Shown here: positions 25,714 through 34,454 of the stretch, in pieces
Layout of the letters: every line of letters starts with the position of its first letter
How positions within the stretch are numbered: the stretch's first letter is position 1
Assembly: GCA_033765305.1 (NCBI GenBank)
Contig: JANRID010000063.1
Span: forward strand, 1-55,000
Direction of reading: 5' to 3'
DNA from: RDXT01 sp033765305
GTDB taxonomy: Bacteria > Bacteroidota > Bacteroidia > J057
Length of the DNA stretch: 55,000 bases
Notes under the pieces: model-generated
What the model was told of the DNA's origin: nothing
The model's input: the letters and a program-made list of their open reading frames with translations, nothing else
Database searches by the model: none
Made by a program: the position numbers and the translations under genes

Positions 25714-26604
25714 ATGAAGCCAACCGCATTGTTCCGCTCCTTCCTGGCGCTTGCCCTCTGCTGCGCCGCCCTCGCTGCCCAGGCACAGACGGCTCAGTAC
25801 CACCTCATTGCCGGCTCCTTCGACACCTTCCAGACGGCCAGCGACTTTGCCGGCGGCCTGAAAGGCGCCAACGGCATGAACCCCCAGGTGCTGATGCCCG
25901 ACGCCTCCACCCCAAAGTACCGGGTCTCCGTGTATCACAGCAGCAACCGCACCGAGGTGCAGTCGTTTCAGAACGGCCTGAAAAGCAAGGGCCTGGGCAA
26001 AGGCTACTGGGTGCTGGCCCAGCAAGGCCCCGCCACCTCTGTAGCAGCAGCCGGCACCCGCCCCGCAGCCGGCACCGCCAGCGGCAAGCCGGTGTACCAC
26101 CTCATTGTCTCCAGCTTCGACGACCTCGCCCCGGCCAATCAGGCGCTCAATACCCTGCGCGCCGAAGGCTTCACGCCGTATCTCCTCTACCCGAAAGGCA
26201 AGGAGAAAGGCTACCGCGTGAGCGTGTACCAGGCCGACAACAAGCGCGAGGTCCAGTCGTTCTCCAGCTTCCTCAAAAAGCGCGGCAAGCCCGCCGGCTG
26301 GGTGTATGAAGAGCCTGCCGGCAGCGCCGCTGCCGTTCCCCCCGGTGCCAACGCCCGCATGGGCGCCCCCGCCGGAACTGCCACCTACCACCTTATTGGC
26401 GGCAGCTTTGCCCGCTTCGACCAGGCCAGCGACTACGCCAATACCGTGCGTCCGCTGGGCTACGACCCGCTCATCCTCTTCCCCGAAGCGACCGACGGCG
26501 GCAAATTCCGCGTGTCGCTCTACCGCAGCACCTCGCGCACGGAAGTAGAGGCCTACAAAAAGCAGAAGAACAACACCACCGCCTGGGTGCTGGAAGTAAA
26601 ATAA
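25714..26604 (+). CDS. Secreted protein with three tandem SPOR domains
   Basis: A 296-residue protein with a signal peptide (about 1-25, ending AAQAQ) and three SPOR repeats: QYHLIAGSFDTFQTASDFA, VYHLIVSSFDDLAPANQAL and TYHLIGGSFARFDQASDYA. Each ends in a YRVSVY or FRVSLY strand, and Ala/Gly/Pro linkers separate them. It has no catalytic domain, so it probably acts only by binding septal peptidoglycan in the periplasm. The ATG at 25714 starts the signal peptide; the in-frame region back to 25540 overlaps the previous gene and is not used. TACTTTGC at 25671-25678 may be a weak -7 element. A strong bidirectional terminator follows. Confidence 0.92.
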   Translation: MKPTALFRSFLALALCCAALAAQAQTAQYHLIAGSFDTFQTASDFAGGLKGANGMNPQVLMPDASTPKYRVSVYHSSNRTEVQSFQNGLKSKGLGKGYWVLAQQGPATSVAAAGTRPAAGTASGKPVYHLIVSSFDDLAPANQALNTLRAEGFTPYLLYPKGKEKGYRVSVYQADNKREVQSFSSFLKKRGKPAGWVYEEPAGSAAAVPPGANARMGAPAGTATYHLIGGSFARFDQASDYANTVRPLGYDPLILFPEATDGGKFRVSLYRSTSRTEVEAYKKQKNNTTAWVLEVK

Positions 26605-26623
26605 GCGGTCCTGTACCGCATGC

Positions 26624-26663
26624 ATACGCAAAACGGGGAGCAGATGCTCCCCGTTTTGCGTAT
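26624..26663. terminator. Bidirectional terminator between convergent genes
   Basis: A perfect 19-bp inverted repeat (26624-26642 with 26645-26663) contains an A4 run in one arm and T4 in the other, so it can end transcription from the SPOR gene (+) and the small secreted-protein gene (-). Confidence 0.85.
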
Positions 26664-26678
26664 TCGGTTCTGCAGCGG

Positions 26679-27068
26679 TCAGCGGAGCTCCACGTCCTGG
26701 AACAAGGTCTGGCCTTTCCTGAGCCTGACCCGGACGGTAGCCGGATAGGCCTCGATCAGGGTGGGTGCCTGGGTACCGACATAGAGCCAGTATTCGCCAT
26801 CCGGCAGGTTTTCAAAGCGGTAGCCGCGCTGGTGATTGAGGGGCTGGCTCTGCACCAGCCGGCGGCGGCTTCCCGGCCCCTGCTCGTACAGCGAAACGTG
26901 AAACAGGCTGGCAGTGCTTCGGGCCATGCCGGTAACCTTGCCGGAAATCGATCCCCGCGAGCGGTGCAGGGCGCTGGTATCCGAGGTCACATACACCGGC
27001 AGGTTCGGCGTTTCAGAAACAGGTGCAGCGGGAACATGGAGCAAGGCGGCAATCAGGAATGCTTTCAA
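26679..27068 (-). CDS. Small secreted protein with Ig-like/carboxypeptidase-regulatory-like fold
   Basis: A 129-residue protein beginning with a probable signal peptide (KAFLIAALLHVPAA). It is followed by one beta-sandwich-like domain with the pattern GSISGKVTG, FHVSLYEQGPG, GYRFENLPDGEYWLYVGT and a final VRLRKGQTLFQDVELR. That order resembles CarboxypepD-reg or CNA-B folds, often found on exported proteins. An in-frame TAA lies 5 codons upstream and no ATG precedes residue 48, so translation most likely starts at the TTG at 27068. A TTTG-N19-TATAACAG arrangement (27108-27078) could be its promoter. Function unknown. Confidence 0.65.
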   Translation of the reverse strand: MKAFLIAALLHVPAAPVSETPNLPVYVTSDTSALHRSRGSISGKVTGMARSTASLFHVSLYEQGPGSRRRLVQSQPLNHQRGYRFENLPDGEYWLYVGTQAPTLIEAYPATVRVRLRKGQTLFQDVELR

Positions 27069-27231
27069 GTGTACGTCCTGTTATAAGAAGAGCGATACGG
27101 AACTCAAACAAGAATTGTTCCAAAGTACGCAGCACACCCGGTCTGCATGCCGAATCATTCGCAAACGGGCAAGTCTGCCGTGTCATTCGCTGCTTTTGGG
27201 TATATTCGGAGCGGACTCCAGCCCCAATCCG

Positions 27232-28581
27232 GTGAATCTGCCCCATGAACACGCGCTGCTGCGCATCCGCCAGGCCCTTGCTGCGCTGCATCCCGGCGGC
27301 AGCCCGGTGCTGGCAGCCGTCAGCGGCGGCCCCGACTCGATGCTGCTGGCCTGGGCCCTGCACCAGTGCGGCCTGCTCGGCGGCATCGCCCATGTCAACT
27401 ACCAGCTCCGCGGAGCCGACTCCGGGGCCGACGAGGCCCTGGTGCGGGCCTGGGCGCAGCAGCATGGTGTACCAGTCTTTGTGCACCGGGCAGATCCGGC
27501 GCAATGCCCCGCAGGCGACAGCCTCCAGGCCTGGGCCCGCGGGGAGCGCTACGCCTTCTTCGACCGGCTGCTGGAGGCGGAAGGCTATGCGGCCTGCGCC
27601 ACCGGGCATCACCTGGACGACCGGATCGAGACCCTGCTTCGTAGCCTGCTGCAGGGCGATCCGTACCGGGGGATGCAGGACATCCCCGCGCAGCGCGGGC
27701 GCTACCTGCGTCCGCTGCACGGGCTCAGCCGCCAGGAAGTGCTGGACGCTGCTGCCAGCGCGGCGGTTCCCTTCCGGCAGGACCTCAGCAACGATACGCC
27801 GGCGTATCAGCGGAACCGGATCCGGCTGGAGCTGATCCCGGTGCTGGAAACGCTGTTTCCAGGTTTCCGGACGCAGCTGCCGGAGGCGCAGCGCTGGGCA
27901 TCGCTCCGCGGAGCCTTTGCCGAAGCGCAGCTTGAGCCCTTTCTCGATGCCGGCCTGCGGGAGTCGCCGGGGCTGCGCGAGCTGGACTGGCGCGCCTTCG
28001 AGGCGCAGCACGGGGCCGGGCTGCTGCCCCTGCTGGTGCAGGCGGCTGTGCGCCGCTGGGGGCTGCACGGGCACGAGGCGGCGCGGGCGGCGGACCTGGC
28101 CGCCGCGCAGGCGGGCCGGCAGGTCCAGACCCGCGCCGGACTGATCGTCCGGGGCCGGCACGGGCTGCTGTGCTATGCGGAAGCGCCCCAGGCGGCGGCC
28201 GTGCTGCCGGTCGAGATTGCCCCCGCCGCGCTGCCGCTGCGCCTCGAACACAGCGCCTGGACCCTCGAACTCAGCCGCGCAGAAGCGCCAGCCCGTTTCG
28301 GCGGACCCGATCTCTATCTCTCGGAGCAGGCCGTCGAATGGCCGCTGGTGCTGCGGAGCCCCCTGCCGGGCGACCGCTTCCGCCCCTTCGGGATGCGGGG
28401 CTTCAAGCTGGTGAGCGATTTCCTGACCGATCTCAAAGCAACGCCCGCCGATAAGGCGGCCTGCCTCGTGCTGGCCAGCGGCACGCGGATCGCGGCGCTG
28501 CCCGGGCTGCGCATCGACGACCGGTTCCGGCTTGCGGATCCGGAGCGCCCAGCCCTGCTGCTGCGGTTTACCCGGAAATAG
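27232..28581 (+). CDS. tilS: tRNA(Ile)-lysidine synthetase
   Basis: A protein of about 449 residues. TilS modifies C34 of tRNA-Ile(CAU) to lysidine, changing both amino-acid and codon identity. The PP-loop motif SGGPDSM sits near residue 28, followed by H-V-N-Y-Q-LRG and TGHHLDDRIETLL. The substrate-binding and C-terminal domain includes LRSPLPGDRFRPFGMRGFKLVSDFLTD. I set the start at the GTG at 27232, 26 residues before the PP-loop, since no in-frame ATG is near and the upstream extension looks non-coding. A TATATTCG element (27201-27208) stands upstream. Start codon choice is the main uncertainty. Confidence 0.9.
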   Translation: MNLPHEHALLRIRQALAALHPGGSPVLAAVSGGPDSMLLAWALHQCGLLGGIAHVNYQLRGADSGADEALVRAWAQQHGVPVFVHRADPAQCPAGDSLQAWARGERYAFFDRLLEAEGYAACATGHHLDDRIETLLRSLLQGDPYRGMQDIPAQRGRYLRPLHGLSRQEVLDAAASAAVPFRQDLSNDTPAYQRNRIRLELIPVLETLFPGFRTQLPEAQRWASLRGAFAEAQLEPFLDAGLRESPGLRELDWRAFEAQHGAGLLPLLVQAAVRRWGLHGHEAARAADLAAAQAGRQVQTRAGLIVRGRHGLLCYAEAPQAAAVLPVEIAPAALPLRLEHSAWTLELSRAEAPARFGGPDLYLSEQAVEWPLVLRSPLPGDRFRPFGMRGFKLVSDFLTDLKATPADKAACLVLASGTRIAALPGLRIDDRFRLADPERPALLLRFTRK

Positions 28582-28589
28582 CCGCATGC

Positions 28590-28622
28590 TTGCACGAAAT
28601 CCGGCGGCCGCCGTACCTTAGC
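28590..28622 (+). promoter_or_regulatory. Promoter of the TPR lipoprotein gene
   Basis: TTGC (28590-28593), 20 nt, then TACCTTAGC (28614-28622). The ATG at 28626 is only 3 nt beyond, so the mRNA would be leaderless or nearly so. Confidence 0.5.
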
Positions 28623-28625
28623 AGC

Positions 28626-29705
28626 ATGACGAACCCTTGGCTCCTGCTGATGCCGGCGCTTGTGGCTGCCTGCTGCGCCTGCACGCCTCCTGCGCCGCCG
28701 GCACAGGCAGCGGCTTCCCTGCCCGACAGCACGCTCACCCCCCAGGACCAGCTCCGCGCCCTCGGCCTGCAGATCCAGGCTAAGCCGCAGGATTATGCGC
28801 TGCGCTACGACCGCTCGCAGCTGTACTACCAGCTCGACAGCCTGCGGCAGGCGGTCAGCGACGCCGACGCCGCACTTGGCCTGTTCCCCCAAAGTCCGGA
28901 CCTCCACTACTGGCGCGGGTTTCTGGCCTACGCGCAGTCCGACACTGCCCGCGCCATGCAGGGCTACCGCGAAGCCGCCCGGCTCGGCTCTCAGGAGCCG
29001 GAAGTTTATTATCAGATGGGGCAGCTGTTCTTTTTCCAGGAAAAATACCCCCAGGCCCTCGCCTATTACCGCAAGGCGATGGAATTCAACGATGCGGAGC
29101 CGATGTACGTGTTTGCGCAGGGCTTCCTCGAAGAACGCCGGGGCAGCCGCAGCGAAGCCGTCCGGCACTACCGCCGGGCCATCGAGCTGGACTCGAACTT
29201 CGCCAAGGCCTATACCCAGCTGCACGACCTCTACCTGGCCCGCTTCGAGAACGAGGACGAAGCCATGCGCTACAATGCGCTGCTGCTCAGGCGTCAGCCT
29301 ACCCATCCGCTGGCCAGCTTCAACCTGGGCAGCTACCACCTGCGCCGGGCGATGAACATCGATCCCGAACGCAGGCCGGAGGAGTTCGGCCGGCACCTCA
29401 ACGAGGCAGTCGCCCAGTTCACCATCGCCTCCAACAAAGACCCTGGCTTTCTCCTGGCCTGGTACAACCGGGGCTACAGCTACTACCTGGGCCGCCAGCG
29501 GATGCAGGAAGCCATCGAAAGCTTCGGGAAAGTGCTGGAAATCAAGCCGGACTATGCCCCGGCCTGCTTCATGCTGGGCTCGATCTACGAGCAGGCGGGC
29601 GACCTGCAGACTGCGCTTGGCTACTACCGCCAGGCCCTGCAGTACCAGCCGGACGGCGACGGATTCCGCGAAGCGGTCCTCGAACTCGAAAGCCGCCTGC
29701 GCTGA
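28626..29705 (+). CDS. TPR lipoprotein
   Basis: A 359-residue protein with a lipoprotein-type signal (LLLMPALVAACCACTPP, lipid Cys near residue 16-19) followed by TPR repeats through the chain. Examples are QAVSDADAALGLFPQSPDLHYWRG, KYPQALAYYRKAMEFN, EAVRHYRRAIELDSNFAKAY, EAIESFGKVLEIKPDYAPA and LQTALGYYRQALQYQPD. It is probably anchored to a membrane and acts as a protein-interaction scaffold. The ATG at 28626 begins the lipoprotein signal; the in-frame start at 28590 is rejected. Its stop codon overlaps the ATG of the CoA-transferase gene by one base, which implies translational coupling. Confidence 0.88.
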   Translation: MTNPWLLLMPALVAACCACTPPAPPAQAAASLPDSTLTPQDQLRALGLQIQAKPQDYALRYDRSQLYYQLDSLRQAVSDADAALGLFPQSPDLHYWRGFLAYAQSDTARAMQGYREAARLGSQEPEVYYQMGQLFFFQEKYPQALAYYRKAMEFNDAEPMYVFAQGFLEERRGSRSEAVRHYRRAIELDSNFAKAYTQLHDLYLARFENEDEAMRYNALLLRRQPTHPLASFNLGSYHLRRAMNIDPERRPEEFGRHLNEAVAQFTIASNKDPGFLLAWYNRGYSYYLGRQRMQEAIESFGKVLEIKPDYAPACFMLGSIYEQAGDLQTALGYYRQALQYQPDGDGFREAVLELESRLR

Positions 29706-30856
29706 TGCTGCACGATCTGCAAGTAGTCGAATTTGCCGGGGTCCTGGCAGGGCCCTCCGCCGGGATGTTTCTGGCGGAGCTGGGTGCGTCGGTGGTTAAA
29801 ATCGAGCCGCCGGGCGGCGACGTCACCCGGAGCTGGAAGCTCGGCAGCGAAGACCCGGCGGCAGACCGTCCGGCGTACTTCTGCTCGGTCAACTGGGGGA
29901 AACGCTCGCTGGCGCTCGACCTGCGGCAGCCGGAAGCGCAGCAGATCGCGCTGCAGCTGTGCCGCCAGGCCGACATTGTGCTGAGCAGCTTCATCCCCGG
30001 CGCGGCGGCCCGCCTGGGGCTGGACGCAGACACCCTGCTGCGCCTCAACCCCCGCCTCATCTGCGCCGAGATCAACGGCTACGGGCCCGATGTGCCGCGT
30101 GCCGCCTATGATGCCATCATCCAGGCGGAGGCCGGCTTCACCTACCTCAACGGGCTGCCGGGCCAGATCTTCAAAATGCCGGTCGCGCTGATGGATGTGC
30201 TCGCGGCGCATCAGCTCAAGGAAGCCATCCTCCTGGCGCTGCTGCGCCGGATCCGGACCGGCCGGGGCGGGCGGGTAAGCGTATCCCTGCTGCAGGCCGG
30301 CGTCAGCGCGCTCGTCAACCAGGCCGGCAACTGGCTGACGGCCCGGCATCTGCCGCAGCCGATCGGCTCGGAGCATCCCAATATCGTGCCCTACGGCACC
30401 CTGTTTATGACCGCAGGCGGGCAGCCGGTGGTGCTGGCGGTAGGCACCGATGCGCAGTTTGCTGCGCTGTGCGGGGTGCTGGGCCTGCCGCAGCGCCCGG
30501 AATTCAGCAGCAATGTGCAGCGGGTGCAGCGCCGCCGCGAAGTGGGCGAATGGCTGCAGCAGGCGATGGCGCGCCAGGAGCGCGATGCGCTGCTGGCAGC
30601 GCTGCTCGACCGCCAGGTGCCGGCAGGCGCCGTGCATTCGATGGCGGAGGTCTTCGCGCTGCCGCAGGCGCAGGCCCTGGTGCTGGAATCGGACGGGCTG
30701 GCGGGGGTGCGCAACGCCGCTGCGGAAGGGCTGGAGCTGGTGCCGGCAGACGAGCTGCTGCCCCCGCCCGCCCTGGGCGCGCATACACGCGAGATCCTCG
30801 CCGGTCTGGGCATAGACCCGGAGCCGCTGCTGGCGTCGGGTGCGGCCAGGGGCTGA
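29705..30856 (+). CDS. CaiB/BaiF family III CoA-transferase
   Basis: This 383-residue family III CoA-transferase moves CoA between acyl carboxylates through an aspartyl thioester. The N-terminal nucleotide-binding pattern VVEFAGVLAGPSAGMFLAELGASVVKIEPPGGD is typical. The catalytic aspartate is most likely in AAYDAIIQAEAG (near residue 139), and GSEHPNIVPYGTL and GAVHSMAEVF mark the C-terminal region. The substrate cannot be told from sequence; close relatives act on succinyl-, crotonobetainyl- or methyl-branched CoA esters. It is tightly coupled to the upstream TPR lipoprotein gene, an unusual pairing with no obvious metabolic logic. Confidence 0.92.
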   Translation: MLHDLQVVEFAGVLAGPSAGMFLAELGASVVKIEPPGGDVTRSWKLGSEDPAADRPAYFCSVNWGKRSLALDLRQPEAQQIALQLCRQADIVLSSFIPGAAARLGLDADTLLRLNPRLICAEINGYGPDVPRAAYDAIIQAEAGFTYLNGLPGQIFKMPVALMDVLAAHQLKEAILLALLRRIRTGRGGRVSVSLLQAGVSALVNQAGNWLTARHLPQPIGSEHPNIVPYGTLFMTAGGQPVVLAVGTDAQFAALCGVLGLPQRPEFSSNVQRVQRRREVGEWLQQAMARQERDALLAALLDRQVPAGAVHSMAEVFALPQAQALVLESDGLAGVRNAAAEGLELVPADELLPPPALGAHTREILAGLGIDPEPLLASGAARG

Positions 30857-33625
30857 TCAGCGCCGGCGCAGCACAAACGAATCGGCCGAGAGGCCGCCCC
30901 GCTGCGCCTGCAGCCGGACCGTATGCGGGCCCGGCGGCAGCGGCGGCAGCTTCACGCTGACGGAGCGCCAGCCGGATCCGCTGAGCTTGACCGGCTTGCC
31001 TGCCGGTTTTCCGTCCACCAGCACCTGCAGGCGGGATTTGGCGGCGAGCGGGCCGGCCTCGATGCGAAGCTCATCCGGCGCGGACCCGGTTTCCCGCACT
31101 TCCGCCCGGTACTCCGCCCAGGCGCCTGTCTCCAAGTCGATCCAGGTGGTGAAGCGCCGGAAATCGCCAGCCTCCGCTCCGGCAGGCCGGGCGGTCCGGA
31201 TCCGGGCTTTGTCTGCCGCATCCCAGACTTCGGCCTCCCATCCGGCTTCCTGTTTCCAGTAGGCGGGATGGTCTGCCTCGTGCCAGCTGTCCAGCTGCAC
31301 GCAGACCGGCGCGGCGGGATCGCGCAGGTCCAGGAGGTAGACCGAGCCCTGGCGACGGGCCATCACGCGGTACAGGGTATTCCCCAGCCGGAATACAGCA
31401 TCCGTTTCCGCCTCCACATTCCCCGGCACATTGCTCATGGGATTCACGTTCGCAGCCATGACGTAGCGCTCCTCGCGGTCGTGCTTGCGGATGGTGAGCA
31501 GCACGCGGGGGTCGCCCGCCCAATGCTGGATCTGCGGAACGCCCTGCGCGTCGCGGAGGACATTGCCTTCGCGGAGCAGGTCCTCGTAGCGGCTGGTCAG
31601 GGCCTGGGCATAGGCCGGCATGGCCGCCTGCCAGATGTAGGTATCCGGATCTGCGAAGCCGCCTTTGCCTTCGTTGGCGTGGAAGGTGTAGTAAAACTCC
31701 GCGCCGATAACGCCGAGGTGCTTGAGCAGGCCGAGCCATTGGGCCGGCATGAGGTTGTCTTCGGGGCGGAGCGACCAGCCTGCTGCGATATAGGGCGAAA
31801 ACAGGCGGTCGCCGGCCTGGATTTCCTTCTCCCGCGCGATGCGCAGCCAGTCCCAGCCGCGCCATGCGCCGCGCCAGTAGCGCCAGTTCTCCGGCCAGCG
31901 GGGATAGAAGTCGGGGGTGGAGTAATACTGCCCGTTGATGGGCGTCATGGTTTTGCGGATCTCGGTCCACTCGAAGCGGTCGAGCGGGCCGCCGTCGAGG
32001 CCGTACCAGGTGAATACCGTATTGCGCAGCTGGGGCAGGGTGCGGAACTGATTGCTGTAGAGCGTCTGGAAGCGCGATTTTTGGGCGGCCTGGTAGGTAT
32101 TCCAGTCCTTGAATCCCAGCCGGGCGCGGTGCGCCACGACGGCAGGATCGGCCTCCAGGGCTTTGGCGGCACCCGGCAGGGGCGGCTCTTCGCCGTTCTC
32201 CGTAATCAGCTGGATCGGACGGGTCAGCTGGCTGAGGAGATGCTCCATATTTCTGCGCTGCACGAGCCCGTCCTCGATGAACTTTTCATCCGGCGCAGCA
32301 GGGCTGATGGTCAGCAGCTTATCGGTCTTGTCGCCGGTGCCGGTCAGGTAGGCGCCCTGCCTGTCGCGGAGATAATAGGCCGCCGGCAGGTCGGTGCGGT
32401 AGATATTCGGCAGGCGGCTGGGGTCGCCGGGCCGGTTGTGCTTGATCTGGGGCCAGAAGCTGGTGACGGCCAGGGGCCATTCGGGATGCTGATTGGCCAG
32501 GCGGATCCAGGCGCCCATGAACTGCGTGGTATCCTGCACGTAGGCGAGCGATGCGGCGGTGGCGCTGTTGTGCAGCATCAGGGCATAGCCCCAATGGCTG
32601 GCGAGCTCGGCCTGCACGCGCACCGAGCGGCGGGTCGCCTCGCGGTCGGAGATGCCGGGCTGCTTGTATCCGCCGAGGTACACCGGCTCCATCCAGTTGA
32701 TCAGGGGCATCAGGGTATGGCCGGGGCGGTAGCGCGGCAGCGGATACATGCGGAGCTGATCGGCGGCGGCCATGCGGGGCGCGAGCCCTTTGGGATCGGC
32801 CTGAGGAAGGCTGCGGGCCTGCGGCGGCGGCACCGCCGGCCGGCTGCCGGGCGGGGTGAAGGTGTAGGGCTTGCCTGCGCGGGCTTCCGCATAGTGGCGC
32901 AGGTGCAGCTCCGCCGGGATAAACCCGTCGTACACCACCAGCTCGTCCAGATCGCCGGTGAAGGTCCAGGGATGGCCGGGCGTGTAGCCGAATGCCAGCC
33001 GCTTGGTGCAGGCCTCGTTGCCGCAGAGGCGGCCCCGCTGCGCCACCTGGAAGGAAAAGCCTTCCGGCAGTTCCCCATCGACCCAGATTTCCTTGATTCC
33101 CCGGTCCACATCGTACTTAAACACCATGTGGTGCCAGTTTCCGTCGAAGTAATAGCCGGGGCTGTTGCGCCCGGCGCCGCGCAGCACCTGGAAGTCCTCC
33201 TGCGTATGCACCTTGCCTGCGGCATCCCGCACCGAGGTCCGGAAGCGGATGCTGCCGCTGAGGAGCTGGATGTAAAAGGAATTGTCGCTGAAGAGGAGCC
33301 AGCGCGGCTCCGGGTTATAGTCGTATTCGGGGTAGCGGAACCAGAATTCGACCGAGAGGGAGCCTTGCAGATTCAGGTCGCAGCGCAGCTCGTCGGCGGT
33401 GCTGCGGTCCATGCGCAGGAAGCGCCCGGCGGCGCCGTCTTCGGCTTCGGTGCGGAGGAGGTGGCCGTTGGTCCAGGCGGGGGCCTGGCCTGCGGCAGGC
33501 TTGCGCCATTCGGCGCCCTCGAAATTCCAGTAGCCGGCTACCTGGTACTGCTGCGCCTGCGCGGTTTCCCAGAGCCCGGCCAGCACCAGCGCACGGCCCA
33601 GGCAGATCCAATGGCTTCGGTTCAT
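30857..33625 (-). CDS. Large secreted protein with LamG-like domain, unknown catalytic family
   Basis: A 922-residue protein with a signal peptide (about 1-25, ending AQAQQ). The N-terminal part (about 28-250) resembles a LamG/concanavalin-like jelly roll: SLSVEFWFRYPEY, NWHHMVFKYDVDRGIKEIWVDGE and FTGDLDELVVYDGFI. A long middle region (about 300-720) is rich in Trp, Tyr and Asp with TIM-barrel-like spacing (VTSFWPQIKHNRPGD, NTVFTWYGLDGGPLDRFEW, VIGAEFYYTFHANEGKGG). The C-terminal 200 residues look beta-rich, ending in a carbohydrate-binding-like stretch (WRSVSVKLPPLPPGPHTVRLQA). A polysaccharide-acting enzyme is likely by layout, but I cannot name a glycosidase family. Its ATG overlaps the NYN gene stop by 4 bp. 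Confidence 0.78.
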   Translation of the reverse strand: MNRSHWICLGRALVLAGLWETAQAQQYQVAGYWNFEGAEWRKPAAGQAPAWTNGHLLRTEAEDGAAGRFLRMDRSTADELRCDLNLQGSLSVEFWFRYPEYDYNPEPRWLLFSDNSFYIQLLSGSIRFRTSVRDAAGKVHTQEDFQVLRGAGRNSPGYYFDGNWHHMVFKYDVDRGIKEIWVDGELPEGFSFQVAQRGRLCGNEACTKRLAFGYTPGHPWTFTGDLDELVVYDGFIPAELHLRHYAEARAGKPYTFTPPGSRPAVPPPQARSLPQADPKGLAPRMAAADQLRMYPLPRYRPGHTLMPLINWMEPVYLGGYKQPGISDREATRRSVRVQAELASHWGYALMLHNSATAASLAYVQDTTQFMGAWIRLANQHPEWPLAVTSFWPQIKHNRPGDPSRLPNIYRTDLPAAYYLRDRQGAYLTGTGDKTDKLLTISPAAPDEKFIEDGLVQRRNMEHLLSQLTRPIQLITENGEEPPLPGAAKALEADPAVVAHRARLGFKDWNTYQAAQKSRFQTLYSNQFRTLPQLRNTVFTWYGLDGGPLDRFEWTEIRKTMTPINGQYYSTPDFYPRWPENWRYWRGAWRGWDWLRIAREKEIQAGDRLFSPYIAAGWSLRPEDNLMPAQWLGLLKHLGVIGAEFYYTFHANEGKGGFADPDTYIWQAAMPAYAQALTSRYEDLLREGNVLRDAQGVPQIQHWAGDPRVLLTIRKHDREERYVMAANVNPMSNVPGNVEAETDAVFRLGNTLYRVMARRQGSVYLLDLRDPAAPVCVQLDSWHEADHPAYWKQEAGWEAEVWDAADKARIRTARPAGAEAGDFRRFTTWIDLETGAWAEYRAEVRETGSAPDELRIEAGPLAAKSRLQVLVDGKPAGKPVKLSGSGWRSVSVKLPPLPPGPHTVRLQAQRGGLSADSFVLRRR

Positions 33626-34404
33626 CGTGCGGAGTCTTTAAGCCGGATGTACACCAGTTTGACGTTGCGGTTTTTGGGGGCATCGCGCATTTCGATGACA
33701 AACTTGCGCGATGCTTCGACGAGCGGGGTCAGCTTCTGGTAGCCATAGTTCCGCGGATCAAAATCGGGCTGCTTGCGCAGGATCAGGTTGCCGACTTCGG
33801 CCAGGAAGGCCCAGCCCTCCTCGTCCGAGAGCTCGACGACCGCCTCGGTGATCATCCGCACCACTTCGTCGGGCACCGGCGGCAGGGCAGGCACGGCGAC
33901 GCGGACGGGGGTTTTGCCGGAAGATTTGGCAGGCTTGGGCACGACGATGCGTTCCACCGGCTGCTCCAGGATTTCGATGTAGATAAACTTGTCGCAGGCG
34001 ACGATGAAGGGCTGCGGGGTTTTGCGCTCGCCCATGCCGATCACCTTTTTGCCCGCTTCGCGCAGGCGGGTCGCCAGGCGGGTGAAGTCGCTGTCGCTGG
34101 AGATGAGGCAGAAGCCGTCCACCCGGCCGGAGTAGAGCAGGTCCATCGCGTCGATGATCATGGCGGAGTCGGTGGCATTTTTTCCGCTGGTATAGCTGTA
34201 CTGCTGGATGGGCTGGATGGCATGTTCGAGCAGGACGGATTTCCAGCCGGCGACGGTGGGCTTGGTCCAGTCGCCGTAGATGCGCTTGACTGTCAGGTTT
34301 CCATACTTGGCGAGCTCTTTGAGCATGTAGCTCACTTTGCTGTGGGGCACGTTGTCGGCGTCGATGAGGACGGCAAGGTTGGCTTCGGATGCGAATGATT
34401 CCAT
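33622..34404 (-). CDS. NYN (PIN-like) domain protein with C-terminal LOTUS/OST-HTH domain
   Basis: A 260-residue protein. The N-terminal NYN/DUF88 nuclease domain shows the conserved acidic residues in LAVLIDADNVP, YGDWTKP, ATDSAMIIDAMDLLYSG and FCLISSDSDFTRLATRLREAG. A linker (about 150-185) leads to a C-terminal OST-HTH/LOTUS domain (DEEGWAFLAEVGNLILRKQPDFDPRNYGYQKLTPLVEA). This is the LabA-like architecture, predicted to bind and possibly cleave RNA in the cytoplasm. The ATG at 34404 is used since the upstream 16 codons are not family-like. Four-base overlap with the secreted LamG gene downstream is unexpected given their different compartments. Confidence 0.9.
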   Translation of the reverse strand: MESFASEANLAVLIDADNVPHSKVSYMLKELAKYGNLTVKRIYGDWTKPTVAGWKSVLLEHAIQPIQQYSYTSGKNATDSAMIIDAMDLLYSGRVDGFCLISSDSDFTRLATRLREAGKKVIGMGERKTPQPFIVACDKFIYIEILEQPVERIVVPKPAKSSGKTPVRVAVPALPPVPDEVVRMITEAVVELSDEEGWAFLAEVGNLILRKQPDFDPRNYGYQKLTPLVEASRKFVIEMRDAPKNRNVKLVYIRLKDSAR

Positions 34405-34454
34405 GGGCGCACAGATATGCTGACCGGACCCGGCACGCGGGCGGATATGCAATC

